Assembly: GCA_024654145.1 (NCBI GenBank)
Contig: JANLIM010000047.1
Span: 1-6,795, forward strand
Direction: 5' to 3'
Length of the DNA: 6,795 bases
Origin: Candidatus Zambryskiibacteriota bacterium
Lineage (GTDB): Bacteria; Patescibacteriota; Minisyncoccia; Phycocordibacterales; Zambryskibacteraceae
Within the stretch, counting starts at the first letter, position 1. Each line of letters starts with the position of its first letter. A program made the translations under genes and the position numbers. Shown here piece by piece: positions 1 to 5,759 of this stretch. The notes below the pieces were generated by a model that made no database searches, was not told the DNA's origin, and saw nothing but the letters and a program-made list of their open reading frames with translations.

Positions 1-417
1 CCAATCTGAAGCATTACCTGAATTGGCGTGTTCAAGAACTCTTTCCCATTTTTGATTCTTGTCCTTCTCTTTCTCTGCTTCAGTTGGCGGGTTTTTCGCA
101 AGTTCGCCATATATATTCTTCTCTGCATCCAGAACCTCCTTCATCCTACGATTTGTATAAATAATCCAAAGCACAGACCCGGCACTCAATATGACAGCAA
201 AAACTTTCCAATAAGCCCAGAACGGGAAGAAGTATGAATGGAGAAAGTAATTCCAAACATTAGTGAAGTTCCCCCAGCCAATAGAATTTATGTAGTAAGC
301 AAGCTGTGCAAGTATAGCTGCGAGGATAAAAAGTCCGACCAAAAGATATGTCAGCTCTAGAGAAGCTGGTGTGCCGGATGGTGCTTTCTTATCGTCTTTC
401 TTTTTATCGTCGGCCAT
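1..417 (-). CDS. Two-helix membrane protein with charged cytoplasmic tail, C-terminus cut by window edge
   Basis: The frame is open from ATG at 417 to base 1 (139 codons, no stop), so the gene continues beyond the left edge. Residues 1-12 are Lys/Asp-rich. A hydrophobic helix spans about 20-43, an aromatic stretch rich in Trp, Phe and Tyr covers 46-70, and a second helix spans about 63-87. A charged tail follows (TNRRMKEV, then a Glu/Lys-rich stretch) and ends in WERVLEHANSGNASDW. The positive tail after helix 2 suggests both termini are cytoplasmic. I recall similar Parcubacteria hypothetical proteins in which the SDW segment leads into a soluble domain of roughly 80-100 residues; that is memory, not a search. 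The gene starts directly after a 9-bp repeat array downstream of gatA and has no visible Shine-Dalgarno sequence. It is probably cotranscribed with gatCA. Function is unknown. Confidence 0.82.
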   Translation of the reverse strand, partial: MADDKKKDDKKAPSGTPASLELTYLLVGLFILAAILAQLAYYINSIGWGNFTNVWNYFLHSYFFPFWAYWKVFAVILSAGSVLWIIYTNRRMKEVLDAEKNIYGELAKNPPTEAEKEKDKNQKWERVLEHANSGNASDW

Positions 418-462
418 GGATTAGTTGAATAAGTTTAATAAGTTGAAAAGGTTGAATAAGTT
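418..462. repeat. Imperfect 9-bp tandem repeat filling the gatA/membrane-gene gap
   Basis: Five consecutive 9-bp units on the plus strand read ggattagtt, gaataagtt, taataagtt, gaaaaggtt and gaataagtt. All end in gtt, and two are identical. The array begins right after the start codon of the leftward gene (415-417) and ends on the first base of the gatA stop codon (462-464), so the spacer is nothing but repeat. No promoter or hairpin is evident in it. Confidence 0.8.
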
Positions 463-1868
463 CACTCGCCTAAGAAGTCCTTACCTGCCATAAACAAATT
501 ATCCTCCCTACCGAGGTCCGCAGTCAACTCAATACCTAAAGGCAGATCACCCTCTTTACCAAAAGGTAGTGAGATAGCTGGACAACCGCTCACATTGGCA
601 TGCACAGTAAAGATATCTTCTAGATACATTTCCAAAGGATTCGACTTCTCTCCGAACTTGAAGGCCGAGGCAGGAGTTGTCGGAGTCATAATAAGATCAA
701 CACTTCTAAATGCTTGCCGCAACTCAGAAGTAATAAGCTCCTTTGCCTTCTGCGCCTTGCCGTAGTAAGCGTCATAGTAGCCGGAAGAAAGAACATATGT
801 GCCCAGAATCAACCGACGTCGAGTTTCCCTGCCGAAACCTTCTCCGCGTGTTTTAAAATAATCGTCGATCGAGTTCTCTCCATCAACATGGAGACCGTAC
901 TTCACCCCATCGAAACGTGCGAGGTTCGAAGAAACCTCCGCTGGAAGTATGATGTAGTACGCTGCAAGCGAATAAGGCACGGAGGGAAGGGAGATATCGA
1001 CCACCTTATAGCCCAGTGATTCGAACTTCTCGACTGCTTCATCGAAGTTTTTCCTGACAGCGGCACTTACTCCTTCTTCCTCCACAAAGGCTCGTGGCAC
1101 GCCAATCACTTTCTCATACTCTTTTCTGTGCGCATAAGTCGATTCATCTATGCTTGTGCTGTCCATGCTGTCGCGCCCTTTGATCGCATCATAGATGATC
1201 TCCGCGTCAGTGACTGTCTTTGCGAAAGGGCCGATCTGGTCGAAAGAAGAAGCGAGAGCGATTAGCCCATGGCGGGAAACCCTGCCATAAGTTGTCTTAA
1301 GCCCCACGACTCCGCAATGTGCAGCAGGCTGCCGGATAGACCCGCCGGTATCCGACCCAAGAGAGCCGAGCACCATCTCTCCCGCCAGAGCGGCGGCAGA
1401 GCCGCCTGATGAGCCTCCGGGCACTCTTCCTAAGTCATGAGGGTTCCTGGTGACGCTATATGCCGAGTTCTCAGTAGAGCTGCCCATAGCAAACTCGTCC
1501 ATGTTTGTGCGACCGACTAAGATTGCCCCAGCTTCTTTCAACTTTTTAATAGCTGTAGCGTCATAAGGCGCAGTAAATCCCTCCAGTATTTTAGAGCCAG
1601 CAGTAGAACAGTGGCCAGAAAAAAGCATGTTGTCTTTGATGGCAATAGGTACGCCGAGTAATGATAATTCCTCTCCATCCGCAATTCTCCTATCTGCTTC
1701 GTCGGCTTGAAAAAGAGCGTCATCAAAGACTTCCAGGAAAGCGTGCACTTCCCCATCCTTCTCCTTAATAGCGTTCAAAGACGCCTCCGTAATTTCGCGC
1801 GCAGAAAAATCCTTCTTCTTCAGAGCTTCAGCTGCAGATTTGATGGTCAGTTTGGAAAGATCAATCAT
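462..1868 (-). CDS. gatA: Glutamyl-tRNA(Gln)/aspartyl-tRNA(Asn) amidotransferase subunit A
   Basis: GatA is the glutaminase subunit of the GatCAB complex. It releases ammonia from glutamine, which GatB uses to convert Glu-tRNA(Gln) or Asp-tRNA(Asn) to the amidated form in the cytoplasm. The 468 residues are close to the family's usual 480-490. The amidase-signature catalytic triad is intact: Lys78 in LGVPIAIKDN, the cis-Ser near 153 in PGGSSGGSAAALAG, and the nucleophile Ser177 in GSDTGGSIRQPAA. Each lies one residue before the Staphylococcus aureus equivalents (79, 154, 178). Other family blocks are GRTNMDEFAMGSSTENSA, FDQIGP and the C-terminal GCPAISLPFG. The ATG shares one base with the gatC stop (TAATG), pointing to translational coupling, and no Shine-Dalgarno is seen. 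gatB is not in the window. Confidence 0.98.
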   Translation of the reverse strand: MIDLSKLTIKSAAEALKKKDFSAREITEASLNAIKEKDGEVHAFLEVFDDALFQADEADRRIADGEELSLLGVPIAIKDNMLFSGHCSTAGSKILEGFTAPYDATAIKKLKEAGAILVGRTNMDEFAMGSSTENSAYSVTRNPHDLGRVPGGSSGGSAAALAGEMVLGSLGSDTGGSIRQPAAHCGVVGLKTTYGRVSRHGLIALASSFDQIGPFAKTVTDAEIIYDAIKGRDSMDSTSIDESTYAHRKEYEKVIGVPRAFVEEEGVSAAVRKNFDEAVEKFESLGYKVVDISLPSVPYSLAAYYIILPAEVSSNLARFDGVKYGLHVDGENSIDDYFKTRGEGFGRETRRRLILGTYVLSSGYYDAYYGKAQKAKELITSELRQAFRSVDLIMTPTTPASAFKFGEKSNPLEMYLEDIFTVHANVSGCPAISLPFGKEGDLPLGIELTADLGREDNLFMAGKDFLGE

Positions 1869-2161
1869 TAAAGAATCTTTTTAACTTTGAGATAATCACC
1901 TTCTCTCTGTGGCGCTTGGGATAAAATCTGTTCCGTATAAATACCCGGCTCATGCGGCTCGCCGTCTTCTCTCATCACATTCTTGAGTACAAAGCTATCA
2001 GCTGTAAGCTGTAAGCTATCAGCTTTAGAAATTTCCTTTACTTCTCCGACGTAGCCCAAAATAGCGTCGAACTCAGTAGCGAGCCTGTCCGCCTCCGAAT
2101 CGGCTATGTCGATACGAGCAAGTTTGGCCAAATTAAGCACTTTTTCCTTATCCATAGGCAT
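1868..2161 (-). CDS. gatC: Glutamyl-tRNA(Gln)/aspartyl-tRNA(Asn) amidotransferase subunit C
   Basis: GatC is the small subunit that wraps GatA and GatB together. The 97 residues match the family length. The N-terminal helix VLNLAKLARI, the second helix FDAILGYVGEVKEI and the C-terminal block (NVMREDGEPHEPGIYTEQIL, then SQAPQREGDYLKVKKIL) are characteristic. Residues 46-57 (KADSLQLTADSF), in the linker between helices and C-terminal block, are encoded exactly by a 7-bp tandem repeat. Start choice is uncertain: ATG at 2161 or ATG at 2155 (third codon). Neither has a Shine-Dalgarno sequence. The T-run of a terminator ends only 10 bases upstream of 2161. A TAAAAT at 2162-2167 would place a start site on the ATG at 2155, which would be a leaderless message, but it has no good -35 partner. 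The stop overlaps the gatA start. Confidence 0.95.
   Translation of the reverse strand: MPMDKEKVLNLAKLARIDIADSEADRLATEFDAILGYVGEVKEISKADSLQLTADSFVLKNVMREDGEPHEPGIYTEQILSQAPQREGDYLKVKKIL
1993..2025. repeat. 7-bp tandem repeat inside gatC
   Basis: Plus-strand units are agctatc, agctgta, agctgta and agctatc, then a partial agctt. The array is also nearly mirror-ordered (A, B, B, A). With its edges (1991-2026) it encodes 12 residues of GatC in which ADS recurs every 7 residues, as expected when three 7-bp units equal seven codons. Confidence 0.85.
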
Positions 2162-2171
2162 ATTTTAACAC

Positions 2172-2202
2172 AAAAAAACCGGCGAACGCTTTGGTTCTCC
2201 GG
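2172..2202 (-). terminator. Intrinsic terminator ending the structured RNA, just upstream of gatC
   Basis: On the minus strand CCGG (2199-2202) pairs with CCGG (2179-2182). After a single A/G mismatch, GAAC (2194-2197) pairs with GTTC (2184-2187) around a 6-nt loop. Seven T follow (2172-2178). This is a classical Rho-independent layout. It lies 10 bases before the first gatC ATG, so it either ends a separate RNA or attenuates gatCA. Confidence 0.82.
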
Positions 2203-2213
2203 CTAAAGAGCGG

Positions 2214-2240
2214 ACGGACGGGGCGCGAAGCCCCGTCCGT
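2214..2240 (-). other. 11-bp GC-rich hairpin near the 3' end of the structured RNA
   Basis: Perfect inverted repeat: 2230-2240 pairs with 2214-2224 around a 5-nt loop (ttcgc on the minus strand). It is the most stable stem in the window and sits 11 bases before the terminator hairpin. No T-run follows it in the minus direction, so it is more likely a structural or 3'-protective stem than the terminator itself. Confidence 0.85.
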
Positions 2241-2670
2241 TTGTTGAGTGTCCAACCTTCCAGCTGGGATAAGGTAAGAAGGTCTTCCTCCCAACGATCG
2301 GCCACGAAACTAAGGGAAAGAATTCCCTACTACCACCACATAGACGCAGGTGGTCCCCTTTTTCTTCCTCTTAGTGACTTGGCGACGATCTTACGAAGCG
2401 TCTGTTGCGTTCGAAGCCCAGGATGGGCGGTTGCTGAACCATTGGAACATTGTTCACGGTCCGTCGAAGCGCTGCCCCACAGCTGTCGCAAGCCTCCTGC
2501 TTGCGATCTGTCTGGCTGAGGTTGCAGCTCGTACAAAGAATCCTGGGAAGCGGGCTTGTCATCGGCATTCGGTAACTCCGAAATTATCTTGTTGATAAGT
2601 GGGTGAGATTCCTTCACTTATCACGGCGGGGGTCGAGCATGCTTCAAATGTGCACTCCTTTCTGTCCAGT

Positions 2671-2699
2671 AGTATACTCTCCGAAATTTTACTTTTCAA
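2671..2699 (-). promoter_or_regulatory. Near-consensus sigma-70-type promoter for the structured RNA
   Basis: TTGAAA (2694-2699) and TATACT (2671-2676) are separated by exactly 17 bases. Each hexamer matches consensus at about five of six positions. The -35 box overlaps the last codons of ligA (Leu-Glu-Lys), and the -10 box lies in the spacer after the ligA stop. The predicted start is a purine near 2663-2667. Confidence 0.68.
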
Positions 2700-4695
2700 G
2701 CAGAGTCATGAACTCATCTTCATTTAAAGTTTTCACACCAAGCTCACGTGCTTTATCAAACTTCTCTCCCGGCTCATCTCCTACTACCACGTAATCAGTA
2801 TTTTTTGATACTGAACTCGAGATATCTCCTCCTCTCATTCTAATTTCCTCCTTGGCATCTTCGCGTGAAATGTTGGAAAGAGTACCCGTCAACACAAACT
2901 TCTTGCCCTCCAGCTTTTTGGTCAACACCGAGTGTTGACCACTTTCAGCTTGGATTCGAACCTGCTTGAGAAGATTAGTGAAAAGTTTTCTGTTTTCTTT
3001 ATCTTTAAACCATTCAGCGATAGCTCCGGCTACTATAGGACCTACTCCTTCAATGCCATGCAATTCTTCCTTTGTAGCACCTGCAAACTTATCCGCTTTA
3101 TTAAAATGAGTAGCGAGGTCTCTTGCTGTTTCTTCCCCCACTTGCGGGATGGAGAGTCCTGCGATAAAGCGTGCAAGCGTCACGTCTTTAGCCTTCTCAA
3201 TCGAGTTTAAAAGGTTTTCAATCGACTTATCTCCAAAACGCTCGAGTGTTTCAAGGTCTCCTTTTTTTAAATTAAAAATGTCATCAATGCTAGAAACTAG
3301 TCCTACTGACATTAGCTGAGTTATGATTTTGGGTCCCAAACCATCAATGTTAAAAACATTTCGTGAGGCAAAATAAGCCAACTTTCTCCTTTGTTGTTCA
3401 TAAGAATTTTTAGAAACACATCTATAAGCAGCTTGACCCGGTATACGCTCTATCTGACCATCTCCTCCACATAGTGGGAAATGCTTTGGGAACTTAAACA
3501 TCCTCTCCCTCCCTGTGCGCATCTCGACCACAGGTCTAACAACCTCAGGAATGACATCCCCTGCTTTTTGTATCACTACCGTGTCTCCTATGCGTATATC
3601 TTTGCGTTTAATCTCATCTTCGTTATGAAGCGTGGCACGCGAGACTGTCGAGCCTGCGACGCTTACTGGGCGAAGCATAGCAACAGGAGTAAGCACTCCA
3701 GTACGCCCAAGTTGGAGAGTAATATCTTCCACGACAGTTGTTACCTGCTCTGCCGGAAACTTAAAGGCAATGCCGAAACGCGGAGCTTTACCCGTATAAC
3801 CAAGCACATCCTGATACTCCTTCCTATCTACCTTTACTACCACCCCATCTATAAGATAGTCCTCCTTGTCTTTCTTATTATGCCAGGATTTCCAATACCC
3901 TATCACTCCTTCAATATCTTTGAGTTTTTTAAAATGCGGATTCACTTTAAATCCTAGTTTTCCAAGCATCTCAAGCTCTTCCTCTTGAGTTTCTGGAAGC
4001 ATCTGGCCCTTAATCCGCACCAGATCATAGACAAAAGCATCCAGTTTTCTTTCGCGTGAAATTGCAGGATCCAGTTGGCGTATAGACCCTGCTGCCACGT
4101 TTCTTGGGTTCGCAAATAAATCCAACCCTTCTTTTTTCCTCTGGGTATTGAGCTTTTCAAAAACGTTTTTAGGCATATATATTTCCCCCTCTGCAATAAG
4201 CGAATAAGGCTTCTCCAGTCGCAAGGGTACTGATTCTATAGTGCGGACATTGTGCGTTACATCTTCTCCCACACGTCCGTCTCCACGCGTAGCTGCGTTT
4301 TTTAAAATTCCTTTTTCGTATGTGAGCACTACCTTAAGCCCATCTATCTTAAGTTCAGAAAGATACTCTGGCTCTTTTTTAATAATCCTTTTTACTCTTT
4401 CATCAAAGGCTTTAATCTCAACCTCGTCAAAAGCATCGTTAAAAGACCACTGCGGCACTTCATGCGCGACCTTCTTAAATTCGTCTAAAGCAAGCCCGGC
4501 CACTCTCTGAGTTGGTGAGTCTGGAGTAACAAGCTCTGGATACTTTCTTTCAAGCTCGGCAAGCTCATGCTTGAGTGAATCTAGGGCCTCAGGCGCTATC
4601 TCCTCTTTGTTTTCGACATGGTAAAGATAGCGATAGCGGTTTATCGTATCGCGCAATTTCTGAGCTCTTTCTTTTATCTCTTTGTTAATCTTCAT
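2689..4695 (-). CDS. ligA: NAD-dependent DNA ligase
   Basis: LigA seals nicks in replication and repair using NAD as the AMP donor. The 668 residues are full length. Domains in order: Ia (1-72); adenylation domain (73-320) with catalytic Lys116 in ELKIDG, TRGDG at 137-141, Glu171 in GEIYM, FANPRNVAAGSIRQLDP at 194-210 and Lys288 in DGVVVKVD; OB fold (about 321-400) with LQLGRTGVLTPVA; zinc-finger region (404-435); helix-hairpin-helix region (about 440-585) with IEGVGPIVAGAI; BRCT domain (596-668). Two oddities: the finger keeps only Cys409 and Cys426, since Phe406 and Tyr432 replace the other two ligands, and in domain Ia Pro35 and Leu38 stand where E. coli has Asp32 and Tyr35. The frame is intact with normal motif spacing, so it is probably functional. 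The start lies 13 bases after the upstream pilin gene, without a Shine-Dalgarno sequence. Confidence 0.97.
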   Translation of the reverse strand: MKINKEIKERAQKLRDTINRYRYLYHVENKEEIAPEALDSLKHELAELERKYPELVTPDSPTQRVAGLALDEFKKVAHEVPQWSFNDAFDEVEIKAFDERVKRIIKKEPEYLSELKIDGLKVVLTYEKGILKNAATRGDGRVGEDVTHNVRTIESVPLRLEKPYSLIAEGEIYMPKNVFEKLNTQRKKEGLDLFANPRNVAAGSIRQLDPAISRERKLDAFVYDLVRIKGQMLPETQEEELEMLGKLGFKVNPHFKKLKDIEGVIGYWKSWHNKKDKEDYLIDGVVVKVDRKEYQDVLGYTGKAPRFGIAFKFPAEQVTTVVEDITLQLGRTGVLTPVAMLRPVSVAGSTVSRATLHNEDEIKRKDIRIGDTVVIQKAGDVIPEVVRPVVEMRTGRERMFKFPKHFPLCGGDGQIERIPGQAAYRCVSKNSYEQQRRKLAYFASRNVFNIDGLGPKIITQLMSVGLVSSIDDIFNLKKGDLETLERFGDKSIENLLNSIEKAKDVTLARFIAGLSIPQVGEETARDLATHFNKADKFAGATKEELHGIEGVGPIVAGAIAEWFKDKENRKLFTNLLKQVRIQAESGQHSVLTKKLEGKKFVLTGTLSNISREDAKEEIRMRGGDISSSVSKNTDYVVVGDEPGEKFDKARELGVKTLNEDEFMTLLEK

Positions 4696-4708
4696 TTATA
4701 TGACCACA

Positions 4709-5188
4709 CTAGTAGACGCCTCGGACTGCCCTTTGGACCCTACGAGGATTAGCCAGGTCGCAGGTATTGTAACCCGAAGATTCAATAAGTGTAGTGCCAT
4801 CTCCTTGCTTAGTAACTGTCACTTCCGCACAGTAAGGTTCCGGCAGGAAAGTGATGTTGAAGCTACTTACAGAGCCTCCTCCTACTTGCCATTGGTTTCC
4901 TGGATTATTAGCATCGCGATTACAATCAATAGTCGTACTCGTGGACTCGTCAAAGGCAGTAAATCCACTCGGATTTCTCACCCCCCAATAAAGTGCACAC
5001 TCAAGTCCCGTATCAGCTGCATAGAAAGCTATTTGAGAATCCCTCCCGGCCACAGATATAGAGGATTGTTTAACAGCAAGAGAAGTTATGCTTGTCGCCA
5101 CCAAAAGCAAAGTGCCCGCAATAACCAATGACAAAAATAGTGTAAAACCTCGCTGTTGGTTGTTGGTTGTTGATTGTTGGTTGTTCAT
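4709..5188 (-). CDS. PilX/GspK-like minor pilin with prepilin signal
   Basis: The 159-residue protein has a short polar leader (NNQQ repeats), a prepilin peptidase site after Gly14 (RG|FTLFLSLVIAGTLLLV) and one hydrophobic N-terminal helix. Position +5 is Leu instead of the usual Glu, a trait of GspK, the tip subunit of type II secretion pseudopili. FYAADTGLECALYW resembles the PilX N-terminal region. Four cysteines (ECALYW, IDCNRD, PYCAEV, NTCDLA) could form two disulfides outside the cell. It is the last of four adjacent pilin genes; the preceding stop and this ATG are one base apart (TAA A ATG). The start codon lies inside a 7-bp tandem array. Its role is inferred as pilus tip or assembly factor. 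A type II secretion or competence filament is equally possible. Confidence 0.85.
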   Translation of the reverse strand: MNNQQSTTNNQQRGFTLFLSLVIAGTLLLVATSITSLAVKQSSISVAGRDSQIAFYAADTGLECALYWGVRNPSGFTAFDESTSTTIDCNRDANNPGNQWQVGGGSVSSFNITFLPEPYCAEVTVTKQGDGTTLIESSGYNTCDLANPRRVQRAVRGVY

Positions 5189-5189
5189 T
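5155..5189. repeat. 7-bp tandem repeat over the start of the PilX-like gene
   Basis: Plus-strand units are gttggtt, gttggtt, gttgatt and gttggtt, then a degenerate gttcatt containing the start codon (cat, 5186-5188). The coding strand reads as NNQQSTT then NNQQRG, a 7-residue period that runs directly into the prepilin cleavage site. Confidence 0.85.
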
Positions 5190-5759
5190 TTATTGCCAAT
5201 TTAAAAGATTCTCCCGTGCTTTAAATTCCCTGCTCTTTGTACCTTTATTCCAACTTACCGTCACGGTAACTGCAATTTCATCACTGTTCACTTGGTTAAG
5301 TGTAATCTCTCTTGTAAAGATGGTTGCATCCCAAGAAGAATCGTAGCCATAGAGCCCAGAGTCAGAATTTTGTCTGATAACCGGGCAATTGCCAGGAGAA
5401 CTACAATTAATAGGGACGGGAGTAACCACAGGGTCTACAGTACACGCTTCTCCAAAGTAGCACGGGTCACTAGAATTTTGAGCAATCCCTGTTAGCCAAT
5501 GTCTGTCATTAAGCCTGTTTTCGTCTCGAATGTTTCTTATCTGTTCAAAGCCTTCTTGAGCAAAATAAAATGCGAGAATCTGATCTTTAGAATAAATATA
5601 AGAAGAAATACCAGTCTGCACAGCCCCCGTCGCCCCGACAATAATAGTGATGAGAATAGTAAGCGCCACCAAAGTCTCCACTATGGTAAACCCCCGGCCG
5701 GTTGCTTGCCTTGAGCTCATTCGAAAGGTTTGTTGTAAGTTGTAAGTCATTTTATTCAT
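5190..5759 (-). CDS. PilV/GspI-like minor pilin with prepilin signal
   Basis: The 189-residue protein has a class III (prepilin) signal: cleavage after Gly23 in GRG|FTIVETLVAL, Glu at +5 (residue 28), then a hydrophobic helix to about residue 47. AFYFAQEGFEQIRNIRDEN after the helix is typical of PilV-type minor pilins as I know them from Parcubacteria. Four cysteines lie in one block (DPCYFGEACTVD and INCSSPGNCP), suggesting two disulfides in the exported domain. ATG at 5759 overlaps the end of the upstream gene by 8 bases; ATG at 5750, two bases past that stop, is an alternative start. Neither has a Shine-Dalgarno sequence. The leader is unusually long for a prepilin and contains two 7-bp repeat units. 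Likely a filament tip or initiation subunit beside its GspJ-like and GspK-like neighbours. Confidence 0.85.
   Translation of the reverse strand: MNKMTYNLQQTFRMSSRQATGRGFTIVETLVALTILITIIVGATGAVQTGISSYIYSKDQILAFYFAQEGFEQIRNIRDENRLNDRHWLTGIAQNSSDPCYFGEACTVDPVVTPVPINCSSPGNCPVIRQNSDSGLYGYDSSWDATIFTREITLNQVNSDEIAVTVTVSWNKGTKSREFKARENLLNWQ
5732..5745. repeat. Short 7-bp tandem repeat in the leader of the PilV-like gene
   Basis: Two exact gttgtaa units, flanked by related bases (aggttt before, gtcattt after). It lies between the alternative start codons and the prepilin cleavage site and encodes part of TYNLQQTF. It is the shortest of the arrays and on its own could be chance; its position matches the others. 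Confidence 0.55.

Larger units (their letters stand above)
2172..2665 (-). ncRNA. Unassigned structured RNA of about 490 nt between ligA and gatC
   Basis: This stretch has its own promoter, its own terminator and no convincing protein gene. Several overlapping frames on both strands are open, as in stop-poor structured RNA. Perfect or near-perfect helices are visible (plus coordinates): 2615-2623/2593-2601 (9 bp); 2578-2582/2568-2572; 2499-2506/2486-2493 (8 bp, loop AGGAG); 2464-2468 plus 2470-2472 with 2410-2414 plus 2407-2409 (8 bp, one bulge), enclosing hairpins 2437-2440/2429-2432 and 2424-2428/2416-2420. A long arm pairs 2386-2390/2296-2300, 2381-2383/2301-2303, 2370-2375/2309-2314 and 2365-2368/2315-2318, capped by 2349-2354/2332-2337. 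Then come 2278-2284/2254-2260 and an 11-bp stem at 2214-2240. A long-range pair 2634-2638/2527-2531 is possible. I found no tmRNA T-arm, RNase P core, T-box or SRP motif. The 5' end is inferred from the promoter. It could also be a long gatCA leader. Confidence 0.62.

Noticed and set aside
28..237. Plus-strand frame of 69 codons at the left edge (hydrophobic start)
   Set aside because: It lies antisense to the membrane-protein gene, whose frame is open over all 139 codons and has sensible helices; the hydrophobicity is a shadow of it.
2223..2470. GCTTCG occurring four times in the RNA (near 2470, 2416, 2400 and 2231)
   Set aside because: The contexts differ: one is in the loop of the 11-bp hairpin, two are strands of the same helix. 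They are better explained by structure than by a repeat family.
2241..2595. Plus-strand open frames across the RNA region (2241-2519, 2350-2595)
   Set aside because: No ribosome site, no domain similarity, and they run opposite to the promoter, the terminator and every neighbouring gene.
2330..2617. 95-codon minus-strand frame starting with GTG (KESHPLINKII...)
   Set aside because: The GTG directly follows a TAA, there is no ribosome site, the frame overlaps a second open frame, and its sequence is explained by RNA hairpins. The C-terminal half (basic, RGRKRGPP) looks like no known domain.
2172..2665. tmRNA, from the TTCGACGG motif at 2461-2468 preceded by GGGGC at 2474-2478
   Set aside because: The distance between the two motifs is about five bases too short. 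There is no T-arm (GGTTCRA) with a matching acceptor end, and no plausible tag reading frame, in normal or permuted order.
2281..2665. RNase P RNA, from ACAGAAA near 2659-2665 and GGAGGAAGACC near 2281-2291
   Set aside because: The two motifs are in the wrong order for a bacterial RNase P RNA and lack the surrounding conserved core (AGGAAAGTCC with its P4 partner). Chance similarity is more likely; a covariance search would settle it.
2172..2665. T-box leader controlling gatCA
   Set aside because: No GGTGGNACCGCG-type T-box sequence and no convincing antiterminator pairing with the terminator.
3481..3957. Plus-strand frame of 158 codons antisense to ligA
   Set aside because: It sits within conserved LigA motifs on the other strand, shows no recognisable domain and has no start signals.
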